57,143 bases of DNA from CAYYMZ01 sp964473025 (GCA_964473025.1 CAYYMZ010000003.1:1-57143), one strand, 5' to 3'; positions 31,656-40,692 are shown, counted from the first letter of the stretch. Numbers and translations: made by a program. Notes: generated by a model not told the origin, from the letters alone.

Positions 31656-33641
31656 TTATTTCTTTACTTTCTCAATATACTTGCACTCTGGATATCCGGT
31701 GCAGCCAATAAAGGGGCCGTATTTGCCGTTAACGATCTTCAGGTCCTTTTTACAAGTAGGGCATTTTCTGTCCTTGATTGCATTTTGCGCCTCATCAATC
31801 TTCTGCTGAACCTCTGGTGCAACATAACTTCTGGTATAGCGACAATCAGGGAACCCAGTGCAACCGATAAATACCCCTCTTTTTGAGTGTTTGATAATTA
31901 GGCCCTTTTTGCAGTCGGGACATTTCTCATCAAGTTTTTCATCCATATCCCGTTTTTCGATTTTATCAGTTCTCGCGGATAAGTTTTTGCTAAACGGTCC
32001 ATAAAAGTCGGCGATAACACGGGGCCACTCTCTTTTTCCTTCGGCAATTTCGTCAAATTCATCTTCGATTTGGGCCGTAAATGTATAATCCATGACGTCG
32101 GCAAAATTTTCTACCAATAAATCATTAACGACGAAACCGACTTTTTCGGGCCGCAATCTCCCCTTCTCCCTGATCACATATCCCCTATCCTGAATTGTCG
32201 ACATTGTCGGTGCATACGTTGACGGCCGGCCAATCCCCTTTTCTTCAAGCGCCTTAATCAATGTCGCTTCTGAATATCTGGCGGGTGGTTCGGTAAAGTG
32301 CTGTTCTCTTTTTAGTTCCACTAAATTCGGCTTATCGCCAACGGAGAGCGCGGGCAATGACACTTCCTTAATTCTTTCGGGATAAAGTTCGAGCCAGCCC
32401 TTAAATTTGATTGCCTGACCACGGGCGACAAATATAAATGCGTTATTTTTAATCTTTACTTCCAGAACATCGACCGTTGCTTCTTTCATTTGCGATGCAA
32501 TGGCGCGGCGCCAAATCAAATCGTAAAGTTTAAGCTGTTGAGGGTCGGCTTTTCCAGAAAGAGTATCCGGTGATTTAAAAACATCAACCGGACGGATTGC
32601 TTCGTGCGCCTCTTGCGCATGCTTGGCCTTGGTTTGATATTTACGCGTACTGCCCGATAAATGTGCGGCAGAGAATTTATCTGTTATATATTTACGAATA
32701 CTTTCCACCGCTCCGAGCGAGAGATTAACTGAGTCGGTTCGCATATAGGTAATCAACCCGGATTCATATAGCCCTTGGGCTAACCGCATTGTTTGCTTGG
32801 CAGAATATCCCAAACGGTTTGATGACTCCTGCTGTAAGGTCGATGTTGTAAACGGCGCATATGGGTTTCTGACTTCTTCTTTGCGGTTAATACTCGTAAC
32901 TTCGTATGTCCCCCTCTCCAATTGCTTGGCGATTTTTTCCGCTTCATCCTTGTTTTGAATTGTAAGCTTATCTATCTTTTTGCCCTCGGCTTCCACCAGA
33001 GATGCTTCAAAATTTTTCTTCAACTTTTCCAAAACGGCTATAACCGACCAGTACTCCTGCGCTTTGAATGCGTCTATTTCACGCTCTTTCTCGACAACTA
33101 AACGCACCGCAACCGATTGCACACGCCCCGCCGATAATCCCTTATATACTTTCTTCCATAAAAGAGGGCTCAGGTTGTAACCGACCAAACGATCTAAAAC
33201 GCGCCTGGCTTGCTGGGCATCAACCAGATTTATATTAATCTCTCTCGGATGTTTGATTGCCTCTAAAATTGCGGTTTTCGAAATTTCACCAAAAGTAATT
33301 CTTTTTATCTTTTGACTTTTCACTTTTGACTCTTCACTTCCGAGGCCTATGGCCTCGGCTATATGCCAAGCAATCGCCTCTCCTTCGCGGTCCAAGTCCG
33401 TTGCCAGTAAAACTTCGTCGGCCGAAGCCGCCATTTTTTTAATCAAATTGACCGTTTTCTTACTTTTGACCGGTACGATATAAGTGGGCTCAAAATTATG
33501 CTCCACGTCAACCCCTAGTTTAGACGAAGGGAGGTCGCGGACATGACCAAAAGAAGCGGTGACTTCGTAGTCGCTGCCTAAATAATTATTGATTGTCTTT
33601 GCCTTCGCCGGTGACTCAACGATCACCAATTTCTTTGCCAT
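31656..33641 (-). CDS. topA: DNA topoisomerase I
   Basis: Type IA topoisomerase that relaxes negative supercoils. Seen: Toprim start KKLVIVESPAKAKTINNYLG, LLATDLDREGEAIAWH, the active-site tyrosine in SGLITYMRTDS, HEAIRP, and two C-terminal zinc fingers (CPDCKKG...CTGFPDC and CPTCKKD...CTGYPEC). Only two fingers are present, fewer than in E. coli (length 661 versus 865). A short insertion SEESKVKSQKIK after GLG (about residue 100) is encoded by a small tandem repeat of AGTGAAAAGTCAAA type and follows a GGCC palindrome. Confidence 0.96.
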   Translation of the reverse strand: MAKKLVIVESPAKAKTINNYLGSDYEVTASFGHVRDLPSSKLGVDVEHNFEPTYIVPVKSKKTVNLIKKMAASADEVLLATDLDREGEAIAWHIAEAIGLGSEESKVKSQKIKRITFGEISKTAILEAIKHPREININLVDAQQARRVLDRLVGYNLSPLLWKKVYKGLSAGRVQSVAVRLVVEKEREIDAFKAQEYWSVIAVLEKLKKNFEASLVEAEGKKIDKLTIQNKDEAEKIAKQLERGTYEVTSINRKEEVRNPYAPFTTSTLQQESSNRLGYSAKQTMRLAQGLYESGLITYMRTDSVNLSLGAVESIRKYITDKFSAAHLSGSTRKYQTKAKHAQEAHEAIRPVDVFKSPDTLSGKADPQQLKLYDLIWRRAIASQMKEATVDVLEVKIKNNAFIFVARGQAIKFKGWLELYPERIKEVSLPALSVGDKPNLVELKREQHFTEPPARYSEATLIKALEEKGIGRPSTYAPTMSTIQDRGYVIREKGRLRPEKVGFVVNDLLVENFADVMDYTFTAQIEDEFDEIAEGKREWPRVIADFYGPFSKNLSARTDKIEKRDMDEKLDEKCPDCKKGLIIKHSKRGVFIGCTGFPDCRYTRSYVAPEVQQKIDEAQNAIKDRKCPTCKKDLKIVNGKYGPFIGCTGYPECKYIEKVKK

Positions 33642-33686
33642 ATAGTTTTCCTTGCCTGATTATTTTCTTCGATTATCCAAGCCATG

Positions 33687-34544
33687 TCAAATCTTGGAAT
33701 ATTCACCGGAGCTGGTTAACTTAATTAATCCCTTAATTTCAAGCTGTAGAAGCGTCGAATTTAACTGCGCCGGGCGCAACTTCGATTCTTTTAATATTTG
33801 ATCGAATTCGGATTTTTGGGTATTTATTACCTCAAAAACCAGCTTTTCTATGCTGGATAAATCTACGAGATTTAATTTGCCTTCTTCTATCCCCAGTACA
33901 TCTAAAACATCTTTCGCGCCAGTCACACAATATGCACCTTGCTTAATGAGATTATTCGTTCCGACTGAATTTAACCTCGTAACATCACCGGGCAGGGCAA
34001 AAACATCACGGTTATAACTTAAGGCAAGACCAGCCGTTACTAATGCCCCCGATTTTTCGGCCGCTTCGATAACGATTGTCGCGCGGCTCAATCCCGCAAT
34101 AATTCTGTTTCGAAGCAGAAAATTTTGTATAAAAAAAGGATCCTCCGGACCGAATTCACTAATAATTAGACCTTTTTGTTTTAAAATTTCACGGGCCAAG
34201 CCAATGTGAGTGTGGGGATAGAAATCATTGATCGATGTTCCCAGAACAGCGATGGTTTTGCCATGTGCCCTAAGCGCTCCGCGATGAGCCGCTCCATCAA
34301 TACCAATAGCCAACCCTGAAACAATCGTAATATCACAACGAGCCAAATCACATGAAATTTTTTCACCTTGTGACAGACCGTAACTGGTTGCTCGCCTTGA
34401 GCCAACAACCGCAACGCAATTTTTTTCTTGTAAGAGATTTAGATTACCGACGCAAAATAATTTTTCAGGGCAATCGTTGATTTGATTGAGCAAAAAAGAA
34501 AACCGCTTATCTTTGCGGTTTATCAAAACATGTTTCTCAGGCAT
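33687..34544 (-). CDS. dprA: DNA processing protein DprA
   Basis: DprA loads RecA on single-stranded DNA taken up by competence systems. The Rossmann-like core is visible: VGSRRATSYG, VSGLAIGIDGAAHRGAL, AVLGTSINDFYP, SEFGPEDPFFIQNFLLRNRIIAGLS and the C-terminal winged-helix region (from about 230). Length 285 is typical, and the N-terminal SAM-like domain is short or missing. Together with the two TraD-like ATPases it points to uptake of external DNA, a trait common in these cells. It lies 45 bases upstream of topA. Confidence 0.95.
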   Translation of the reverse strand: MPEKHVLINRKDKRFSFLLNQINDCPEKLFCVGNLNLLQEKNCVAVVGSRRATSYGLSQGEKISCDLARCDITIVSGLAIGIDGAAHRGALRAHGKTIAVLGTSINDFYPHTHIGLAREILKQKGLIISEFGPEDPFFIQNFLLRNRIIAGLSRATIVIEAAEKSGALVTAGLALSYNRDVFALPGDVTRLNSVGTNNLIKQGAYCVTGAKDVLDVLGIEEGKLNLVDLSSIEKLVFEVINTQKSEFDQILKESKLRPAQLNSTLLQLEIKGLIKLTSSGEYSKI

Positions 34545-34555
34545 TACAAGCTGTT

Positions 34556-37500
34556 TTATTTCAGATAAAACCAGAATATTTTACCAGTAGGGATAGTTAT
34601 AGAGTCAGCGTTATTGGCATCAACAGTCAAAACCTGAAAGGCCTTTGCGGCATCGGTCTCTTTGTCGTTTGAAACAACATAAATTTTGCTGTACGCCCTT
34701 CCCGACGAGTAGAGGTTTCGCAGGGATTTACTCTCAGTGCAATCGGTTGTTTTACACGCGGCGGTTTTAACAACACTATAAACAAGCTCTGATAATTTAG
34801 CGGCTTGGTCCGTGTCATTTGCAAGAAGATTCCATCCTTGATGAACCTGAACACCCGTTTTAGCACCGGAAACCTCTTTGAGCGGTACTTTAACGTTATC
34901 GGACCTAGAGTAAACATAATATCCGGTTCCCGGCTGTAAATATTTAGGCAAGTCCGATCTTTCGGAAGAATACCATTTCTTCGTTCCATCACCGTTAAAT
35001 TCAAACAGGACATATTTATCAATATCTAAAACACTGGCATCGACAGATGTCATATTCGACGGAACAAAGAAAGCATTGTAACCCTTGGTCAAGCTAATTT
35101 GAGCTTTAGACATATCCCCTTCGGCATTTGTATAACTTGAGCCGTTCCAGAGCGGGTCTTCTGCCGCCGCCTCATTAACTCCATTTAAAAATTCGTCAAC
35201 GACATTACTGGTATCGCTCGCCGTTTCGGTGGTAGTGGTTGTTGTTGAGGTCTGATTTAGCGGATCCGAAGGCATAAGGTCAGCCGGTGGAGCCGGGCAG
35301 TCACTAGCTTTTGTGGTCTTTTTAGCGTCCCTAGCTGTTGTCGCCGTCGCCGTCGCGCTCGCCCCGCCACTAGAAGCTAGACACTGCGCTTCTTTAGTCG
35401 CCTTCAGCGTTTTCTCGATATTTATTTTTAGAAGTTCAATCTCATTGCACTGCCAGTCCGTATACCCGCCAGTTCCGCGTTGGTTATCCATAATAAAGTA
35501 CCAATCGATATACTCGGCTTGACCAGGGTTTCTGCCAAGAATATCATTGAATGATTTGAAAATTAACGCTGATCGCGCGGCCTGGGCTTCGGCACCTTCG
35601 ACTTTTGCGTCATTGTAAATTTTAACTGTCTGGAAGAGTTGTTTGTAGCTGTGTTGGCATTGAACGGCGCTAAAATCAACATTACCGTCCGCGTCCGCTA
35701 TCGGTACGGTTGGCACATCGGGGCGTGATTCGCACTTAGTAATGCCGATACTGCACAATTTCAAACTTCCGCCGGGCCACTTAAAACCAATGTCACCCTT
35801 GCCGTTTATCTGGCCAAGAGACAGGACGGGAGTATTTAATGAAAAAGCACCGGATTTAAGATCGATCCATGGAGTGACAGTGGTAAGGGTTTTAAGAAGC
35901 TGTTGCTGAGCAGCTTGAGCTGCGGTGGAAGAAGCTGTTGCAGCAGCATCCGCTACTGTTTTAGCACTACTCGCAGCACTCCCTATGCCAACCGCGGAAC
36001 CTGCTTGGCTAACAGCAGCTTCATAGGCTAATCTAGCCTCCGCTGCTATCTTAGCATACGATCCGGCATTAGACCCCAACAATGAAAATCCCGTACTCCA
36101 GCCGAGTCCGGTCAAACCATTTTTATCAAAACCCAACAAAACATCTGACTTGAAGTTCAGAGCTTTGCCGAGATTAACCGTACCGTTGACATTGCCCTTT
36201 ATATCAAAGGCGATCGAACCGATACTACGTGTAGTTGCATTGCCTTGAAATATCGTGGTCTGGCTTGCCGTGTAAACAAACCCGATATTGCCACTGCGGT
36301 CAAAATACAGATTTCCCGCCTGATTCACACCTTTTGAATCCGTTTGATTTAACAATTCATAACTGCCCGTAAGATTGCCCTTAGTATCTATTGAAATTAT
36401 TCCCTTACCGGTAATAGTTTTACTTGTGCCATCTTTGTTTTTAACAACAAGCGATTCCCCCATCGAAAATGGTCTGACGGTACCGTTTGAGTAAATTGCA
36501 ATCGGAATTTCAAAGGCCTGTGAGTTGGGGTTGTAACTAAAAACCCTGTTCTGGTATCTAAATGTTCCCCCAACCGAGCCGCTACTTGAGATACTCGCTG
36601 ACATTAGCTCTAAAGGACCGAGATTTGCGAGTGCGGCAGGAACCACCATCCCATTGGCCAAAGTTGTCTTCTTGTCGCTTGAAACGGTGACGTAAACGTC
36701 TTGATTTCTGGGATCAGAGAAAAATTGCACTGACTTACCAGCATAATCAACTGACAACTGGGCGTCGTAAAGTTTGGTAACAGGATCAAATTTGATATAA
36801 CCCGCCAAACCGCCCTTTGAATTTAAAATTTGGGCGGTAAAGACAGCGTTACCAGTCAACTGGTCAATTGACAAACTTGTACTCGACGACATATCAGCCC
36901 AATTGAAAATGGGGTGGAATAACCCATCGTTTCTCAATCTGGTAATAGTAGGCGTTTCTCCGCCCGTAAATGATGGATCGGCATCGATCAATTTTTGAAT
37001 CATGACCGCTTCTTGTGGATTGTTAGCCGCTAAAATAGCCATCGCTTTTTTTAGGTTTGCATCCGATATTTCGCCATTTAATCGCATTTGGATTAAGTCC
37101 TGAATAACAGATGAAACCCCGAGTAGACTTGGTGTTTGGAGTTGGTTAAAAAGCAGATCTTGGTCGGTAGGCGCTTTGACAGCAGCTGCACCTGCACGCA
37201 AAGCATATAGCATAGGCTTAACCGAAAGGTCGCTTGGGTTATTTACACCGGTCCCACTAAAAATATCCACAATATTTTGCGGATCAGTATAAAGCAGTAT
37301 TGGTGTTATTGTACGGAGATTCGAAATGTAATCTATCAATTTCTGCGCTTGCTCTGTTGTAGCATTCGGCATCAAAGAAGTGGCAAGTTTTTTAACCGCT
37401 GCCACCGCATCTTGGGTTTTTTTCAACTCCTCTATGGCAGCTTTTTGTGCAGCTGCAGCAGAAGTTACATTAATTTGTGGCTTAGTCCCCTGACTAGCAT

Positions 37501-38434
37501 AAAGCGCTTTAAACTGATCGGATGCAATCTGCAACTGGTCTGCATTCAGCATTACCGTTGAATTATCTCCTTGATCTAATGCTCCGGTAGCCGCCCCAAA
37601 AAATGTTGGAAGATAATTAACGCCTACCTCTGTAGCAACTACTGCGTTGGGGTTAGCGGCAAGTGCGGCTGTCCGCGCCTCGATATCCATCACGTCGTTA
37701 GAAAGTTGGCTGGCATAAAGATAGAGGGATTTGTCGCCTGGATCTAGATAGGGACCACCGTAAGTTTTATTAAACCACTGTGTATAATTGGCAATCCTCG
37801 AATCTAGCGAACCAGTTGGAGTTTCGGCAACTAATTTGACGTCACCAATATTATTAATTATTTTTAATTGCTCGGCGAGTAAACTGTTAAAATATCCGCC
37901 GGCACCAGCATATTCGGAGGAGATGTAGTCCCCCGCACCAGCGCTTGAGAATTGATATTGAGCAATTAGCCCACCATCGGCAAGATAATTACTTTTTAAG
38001 AAACTAATCACATTGCCTTCTTCCATCCTGTCTGTTCCGGCTATTTCCTTACCACCCAACGAAGAAAGGACCTTAGAGGCTAGGGCGGCTCGAAGAAAAT
38101 TTTCTTTCTCTCCTGACGAGAGAGCGCTGAAGCTGCTACCACCACCACTTACAGTTTGTTTGATGAAATTTTCCCTCGCCGTAGCGTCTGGCAAAATGTT
38201 TCGAACAGCGACTAAAATACTAACTTTTTTTTGTGCAAAGCTTTCTGCAAAGCTTTCTATGGAATGATCCTCTGGACCACCGCCGGGTCCTCCTGGACCG
38301 GGAACCGTTGCCGCAAAAATCGGATAATACACATTACCCAAAAATGTGGCTGAGACCAACAATAAAACCGCAACAACAGCAACCCTGCCCCTTGTTGCGT
38401 TTGCGCCTGTTATTGAGAACCGTGGTAGCTTAAT
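34556..38434 (-). CDS. Giant exported surface protein
   Basis: Nearly 1,300 residues. The hydrophobic N-terminal stretch (VAVVAVLLLVSATFLGNVYY) ends in an IFAATVPGPGG cleavage-like site. Then come an alpha-helical, Ala/Asp-rich region (to about 480), a beta-rich part with many G.V.G-type turns (NAVFTAQILNSKGGLAGYIK, GNLTGSYELL, GNVNGTVNLG), a Ser/Thr/Ala coil, Cys-containing segments, and a C-terminal domain of about 170 residues. No in-frame ATG, GTG or TTG has a good ribosome-binding site; ATT at 38434 with GGAGGGG 2-4 bases upstream starts a normal signal peptide (KLPRFSITGANATRGR), so I place the start there. Function unknown, likely envelope or filament structure. Confidence 0.7.
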   Translation of the reverse strand: MKLPRFSITGANATRGRVAVVAVLLLVSATFLGNVYYPIFAATVPGPGGPGGGPEDHSIESFAESFAQKKVSILVAVRNILPDATARENFIKQTVSGGGSSFSALSSGEKENFLRAALASKVLSSLGGKEIAGTDRMEEGNVISFLKSNYLADGGLIAQYQFSSAGAGDYISSEYAGAGGYFNSLLAEQLKIINNIGDVKLVAETPTGSLDSRIANYTQWFNKTYGGPYLDPGDKSLYLYASQLSNDVMDIEARTAALAANPNAVVATEVGVNYLPTFFGAATGALDQGDNSTVMLNADQLQIASDQFKALYASQGTKPQINVTSAAAAQKAAIEELKKTQDAVAAVKKLATSLMPNATTEQAQKLIDYISNLRTITPILLYTDPQNIVDIFSGTGVNNPSDLSVKPMLYALRAGAAAVKAPTDQDLLFNQLQTPSLLGVSSVIQDLIQMRLNGEISDANLKKAMAILAANNPQEAVMIQKLIDADPSFTGGETPTITRLRNDGLFHPIFNWADMSSSTSLSIDQLTGNAVFTAQILNSKGGLAGYIKFDPVTKLYDAQLSVDYAGKSVQFFSDPRNQDVYVTVSSDKKTTLANGMVVPAALANLGPLELMSASISSSGSVGGTFRYQNRVFSYNPNSQAFEIPIAIYSNGTVRPFSMGESLVVKNKDGTSKTITGKGIISIDTKGNLTGSYELLNQTDSKGVNQAGNLYFDRSGNIGFVYTASQTTIFQGNATTRSIGSIAFDIKGNVNGTVNLGKALNFKSDVLLGFDKNGLTGLGWSTGFSLLGSNAGSYAKIAAEARLAYEAAVSQAGSAVGIGSAASSAKTVADAAATASSTAAQAAQQQLLKTLTTVTPWIDLKSGAFSLNTPVLSLGQINGKGDIGFKWPGGSLKLCSIGITKCESRPDVPTVPIADADGNVDFSAVQCQHSYKQLFQTVKIYNDAKVEGAEAQAARSALIFKSFNDILGRNPGQAEYIDWYFIMDNQRGTGGYTDWQCNEIELLKINIEKTLKATKEAQCLASSGGASATATATTARDAKKTTKASDCPAPPADLMPSDPLNQTSTTTTTTETASDTSNVVDEFLNGVNEAAAEDPLWNGSSYTNAEGDMSKAQISLTKGYNAFFVPSNMTSVDASVLDIDKYVLFEFNGDGTKKWYSSERSDLPKYLQPGTGYYVYSRSDNVKVPLKEVSGAKTGVQVHQGWNLLANDTDQAAKLSELVYSVVKTAACKTTDCTESKSLRNLYSSGRAYSKIYVVSNDKETDAAKAFQVLTVDANNADSITIPTGKIFWFYLK

Positions 38435-38529
38435 TTCCCCTCCAACACATAAAAATTAATTGCAACAATTTACAAACTAAATCTATTATAATCAACCAAT
38501 CTCGTCAATGCAAGAGTAATTGAAAACAA

Positions 38530-38554
38530 AAAACCCGAGGCGTTCCCGGGTTTT
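38530..38554 (-). terminator. Terminator on the minus strand
   Basis: AAAACCCG (38530-38537) pairs with CGGGTTTT (38547-38554). Read on the minus strand it is followed by TTTTTTGTTTTC, a good U run. It lies between the rplK side and the giant surface gene. Confidence 0.6.
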
Positions 38555-38643
38555 CTGTCCTATTGGGGGTCTCCCCTCAATGCACTCTTAAATTGAGATA
38601 ATCAACTTTAAAATACGCTGTCAACCCCAACACCCTTTACATC

Positions 38644-38670
38644 TTGATTTTAAAATTTGTCTGGTATAAT
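38644..38670 (+). promoter_or_regulatory. Extended -10 promoter, leaderless start
   Basis: TGGTATAAT (38662-38670) is an extended -10; a weak -35 (TTGATT, 38644-38649) is spaced by 15. The ATG follows after only 6 bases (38677), so the mRNA should start at or very near the start codon. Confidence 0.6.
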
Positions 38671-38676
38671 ACTGTC

Positions 38677-38928
38677 ATGTTTTATATGTATGTTATTAAA
38701 AGCAAGGTCTCAAAAACATTATATTTTGGATACTCCAGCGATTTAAAAAAGAGAGTTAAGGAGCATAATGAAAAGAAGAGCAAATATACTCAAACTAAAA
38801 CTCCATGGTCATTAGTTTATTATGAAGCATATAAATCGGCGAAGGATGCTAGGGCAAGGGAACGGCAGCTTAAAAAATATGCTAAATCCTACGCAATGTT
38901 AAAACGCAGAATAAAGAACTCAATGTAA
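38677..38928 (+). CDS. GIY-YIG endonuclease-domain protein
   Basis: The 83-residue protein starts MFYMYVIKSK and is one GIY-YIG domain. MYV stands for GIY and LYFGYSSDLKKRVKEHN for the YIG strand with the conserved Arg and His, followed by PWSLVYYEAY and a basic C-terminal helix (ARARERQLKKYAKS). It is the stand-alone UPF0213/URI-like type, related to the UvrC and homing endonuclease catalytic domain. I choose ATG 38677 because a strong -10 box ends 6 bases before it, so the longer frame would start upstream of the transcript. It is encoded entirely within an inverted repeat, which suggests a small selfish unit. Confidence 0.85.
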   Translation: MFYMYVIKSKVSKTLYFGYSSDLKKRVKEHNEKKSKYTQTKTPWSLVYYEAYKSAKDARARERQLKKYAKSYAMLKRRIKNSM

Positions 38929-38981
38929 AGGGTGTTGGGGGAACAAAAGCCGAAAATCGCCCGGATTTTTGTCTCCAGGTA

Positions 38982-39010
38982 TTGACAAACGCACCAGATT
39001 ATGGTACTAT
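38982..39010 (+). promoter_or_regulatory. Strong promoter of the sRNA candidate
   Basis: Consensus TTGACA (38982-38987), 17 bases, TACTAT (39005-39010). No protein gene follows on this strand before a terminator at 39231-39255. Confidence 0.8.
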
Positions 39011-39016
39011 ATCTCC

Positions 39017-39255
39017 TTGTTGAAAATTAGGAGGAATGAAGGATGTATGAGAAGTAGCAGGCAGAGTCCTCACTTCGAGTTTATATTGGGTGATTTCCCC
39101 TCCTTGCACCCTATATCCTCGTTGTGAGGACTCTTCCTACTACACTTAGCACAGGCGCATTATTAAAATATTTGGCGTTTGCAAAACCACCTAGTGGGGT
39201 TAAGTCACTGGTCAGGAGGGAAAAGAAATTCCACCGCGCAAGCGGTGGTTTTTCT
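39017..39255 (+). ncRNA. Candidate small RNA of about 240 nt with an anti-Shine-Dalgarno loop
   Basis: The transcript is bounded by a strong promoter and an intrinsic terminator and has no gene. A hairpin pairs AGAGTCCTCAC (39063-39073) with GTGAGGACTCT (39124-39134), extended by GTAG/CTAC, and inside ATAT.GGGTG (39083-39092) pairs with CACCC.ATAT (39107-39116). The 14-base end loop (39093-39106) reads ATTTCCCCTCCTTG, complementary to AAGGAGGGG ribosome-binding sites. AGGAGG (39029-39034) and GGAGGG (39215-39220) in the same RNA could pair with the loop. Near the 5' end a tiny frame MYEK follows AGGAGG. No known RNA family is recognised. Confidence 0.65.
39231..39255 (+). terminator. Intrinsic terminator of the sRNA
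   Basis: CCACCGC (39231-39237), loop GCAA, GCGGTGG (39242-39248), followed by TTTTTCTTT. Confidence 0.85.
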
Positions 39256-39451
39256 TTGGTCTCTAATTTTGAATAATTTATATGTGTTTGCTGTAACGAA
39301 TGTGCAAAATTATTTTACCCCACACACCAAAACTCTAATATTTCACATCGGACTACCTGCCCGCAGTGCTAAAGCACAGCTTTTGCAGGCGGGTTCGTCC
39401 GCGTTCCATTTCGGGTTTTGGTAGGGGGTTTCGATAATCATCTAGCGATGA
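39256..39451. other. Repeat-bearing spacer between the sRNA and rplK
   Basis: No gene. CCCGC ... GCAGGCGGG with an inner GTGCT/AGCAC hairpin (about 39358-39390) is a palindrome of the common Patescibacteria type. GATAATCATC/GATGATCATC (39433-39456) overlaps the rplK stop and may end that operon. Confidence 0.4.
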
Positions 39452-39874
39452 TCATCTCACGTCTATTCCCATAGATCTAGCCGTACCTTCAATAATCTTC
39501 GTTGCTTGTTCAATATCGGTGGCATTTAGGTCAGCCATCTTTTTTTCGGCAATTTCGCGAACTTGGGCAGATGTTACCGTACCAACCTTGTCTTTATTCG
39601 GCACGCCCGAACCTTTTTCCACTTTTGCCGCTTTCTTTAAAAGAATAGAAGCGGGTGGAGTTTTAAGGATAAAGTCAAAAGTCCTGTCTTCGTAAATTGT
39701 AATTTCTGCTGGAACAACCGTGTCGCCCATATCTTTCGTTTTTTCGTTAAACTGGTTAACGAATTCCATAATGTTGACACCGTGCTGTCCCAGTGCCGGT
39801 CCGATAGGAGGAGCCGGATTAGCTCGTCCTGCGGGAGCTTGAATCTTTATAACCGTCTTAATTTTCTTTGCCAT
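39452..39874 (-). CDS. rplK: Ribosomal protein uL11
   Basis: L11 sits at the GTPase centre with L10/L12. Seen: APAGRANPAPPIGPALGQHGVNIMEFVNQFN, the Pro-rich N-domain, and the C-terminal rRNA-binding domain ending NATDIEQATKIIEGTARSMGI. Length 140 is normal. It follows nusG by 14 bases, as in most bacteria, but rplA does not come next; the rplA-rplJ-rplL block is at 20.6-22.8 kb. Confidence 0.97.
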   Translation of the reverse strand: MAKKIKTVIKIQAPAGRANPAPPIGPALGQHGVNIMEFVNQFNEKTKDMGDTVVPAEITIYEDRTFDFILKTPPASILLKKAAKVEKGSGVPNKDKVGTVTSAQVREIAEKKMADLNATDIEQATKIIEGTARSMGIDVR

Positions 39875-39888
39875 TTTTACTAATTAAT

Positions 39889-40692
39889 TTATACTTTCTT
39901 TGCCTGCAAAAAGTCGATATTGGCAGGCGTTTCGCGGCCAAACATATTAACCGAAACCTTAATCTTGCCTTTTCCTTCATCAATATCCGTCACCTTGCCT
40001 TCAAACCCTTTAAGTGGACCGTCGTTAATTCTGACCAAATCATCGATTTTAAACTCAATTTTATGCTTTGGCTCCTGAACACTCATCCTTTTTTTAATAC
40101 GCGCAATTTCCGGCTCTGACATCGGGGTCGGCCTAACACCAAAGCCGACGAAACCGGTAACATTTGGGGTGTTTCTGACCACATACCATGACTCATCGGT
40201 CACATTCATTTCAACTAAAACATAGCCGGGGAAAATTTTCTTTTCAACGACAGATCTTTTGCCATTTTTAATTTCAATTTGTTTTTCGGTCGGGACGATA
40301 ACACTATAGATAAAATCCTTCATCCCCATCGATTCAATTCTCTGTTTTAAGCTATCCGCAACCTGATCTTCGTAACCCGAATAAGTGTGAATAACATACC
40401 AACCCTGTTGGCCTGCCTGTTTGATACTCTTTTTTGGATTATCTAAATCGGCGACACCCTTGGTTTCTTCGGCCTGCTCTTCCTTCGTTTCCTCGTCAGT
40501 TACTTCTTCAACCGGCACATCTTGAACCTTTTGCTCGACAGGAGAAGATTCAACAGGAACTTCAACCGTTTCTTCCCCGACGCTTTCGGTCGGGGCTCCG
40601 GTAGCTTCACTCGTCGAAGCTTCTTTTGCTTCTTCGACAATCTCTTCGGTTACTTCTTCTTTATCTTTGGTTGGTTTTACTTCGTCTGCCAT
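39889..40692 (-). CDS. nusG: Transcription factor NusG with an acidic N-terminal extension
   Basis: NusG binds RNA polymerase and couples it to ribosomes or Rho. The NGN domain starts near residue 95 (GWYVIHTYSGYEDQVADSLK), and the KOW domain is at the C-terminus (DLVRINDGPLKGFEGKVTDID). In front lie about 90 residues of Glu/Val/Thr/Pro-rich sequence (EEVTEEIVEEAKEAST and onward) absent from ordinary NusG (about 180 residues). Similar acidic leaders are found on L1 and L7/L12 in this window. GAGGGAAAT precedes the ATG; secE ends 12 bases upstream. Confidence 0.96.
   Translation of the reverse strand: MADEVKPTKDKEEVTEEIVEEAKEASTSEATGAPTESVGEETVEVPVESSPVEQKVQDVPVEEVTDEETKEEQAEETKGVADLDNPKKSIKQAGQQGWYVIHTYSGYEDQVADSLKQRIESMGMKDFIYSVIVPTEKQIEIKNGKRSVVEKKIFPGYVLVEMNVTDESWYVVRNTPNVTGFVGFGVRPTPMSEPEIARIKKRMSVQEPKHKIEFKIDDLVRINDGPLKGFEGKVTDIDEGKGKIKVSVNMFGRETPANIDFLQAKKV

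Larger units (their letters stand above)
38625..38940 (+). mobile_element. GIY-YIG gene framed by an 18-bp perfect inverted repeat
   Basis: CCCCAACACCCTTTACAT (38625-38642) and its exact reverse complement (38923-38940) enclose a promoter and one GIY-YIG gene; the right arm contains the stop codon. The same palindrome without a gene is found at 24849-24880 and a relative at 8974-8996. The unit looks like an endonuclease gene placed in the loop of a palindromic repeat. Confidence 0.65.
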
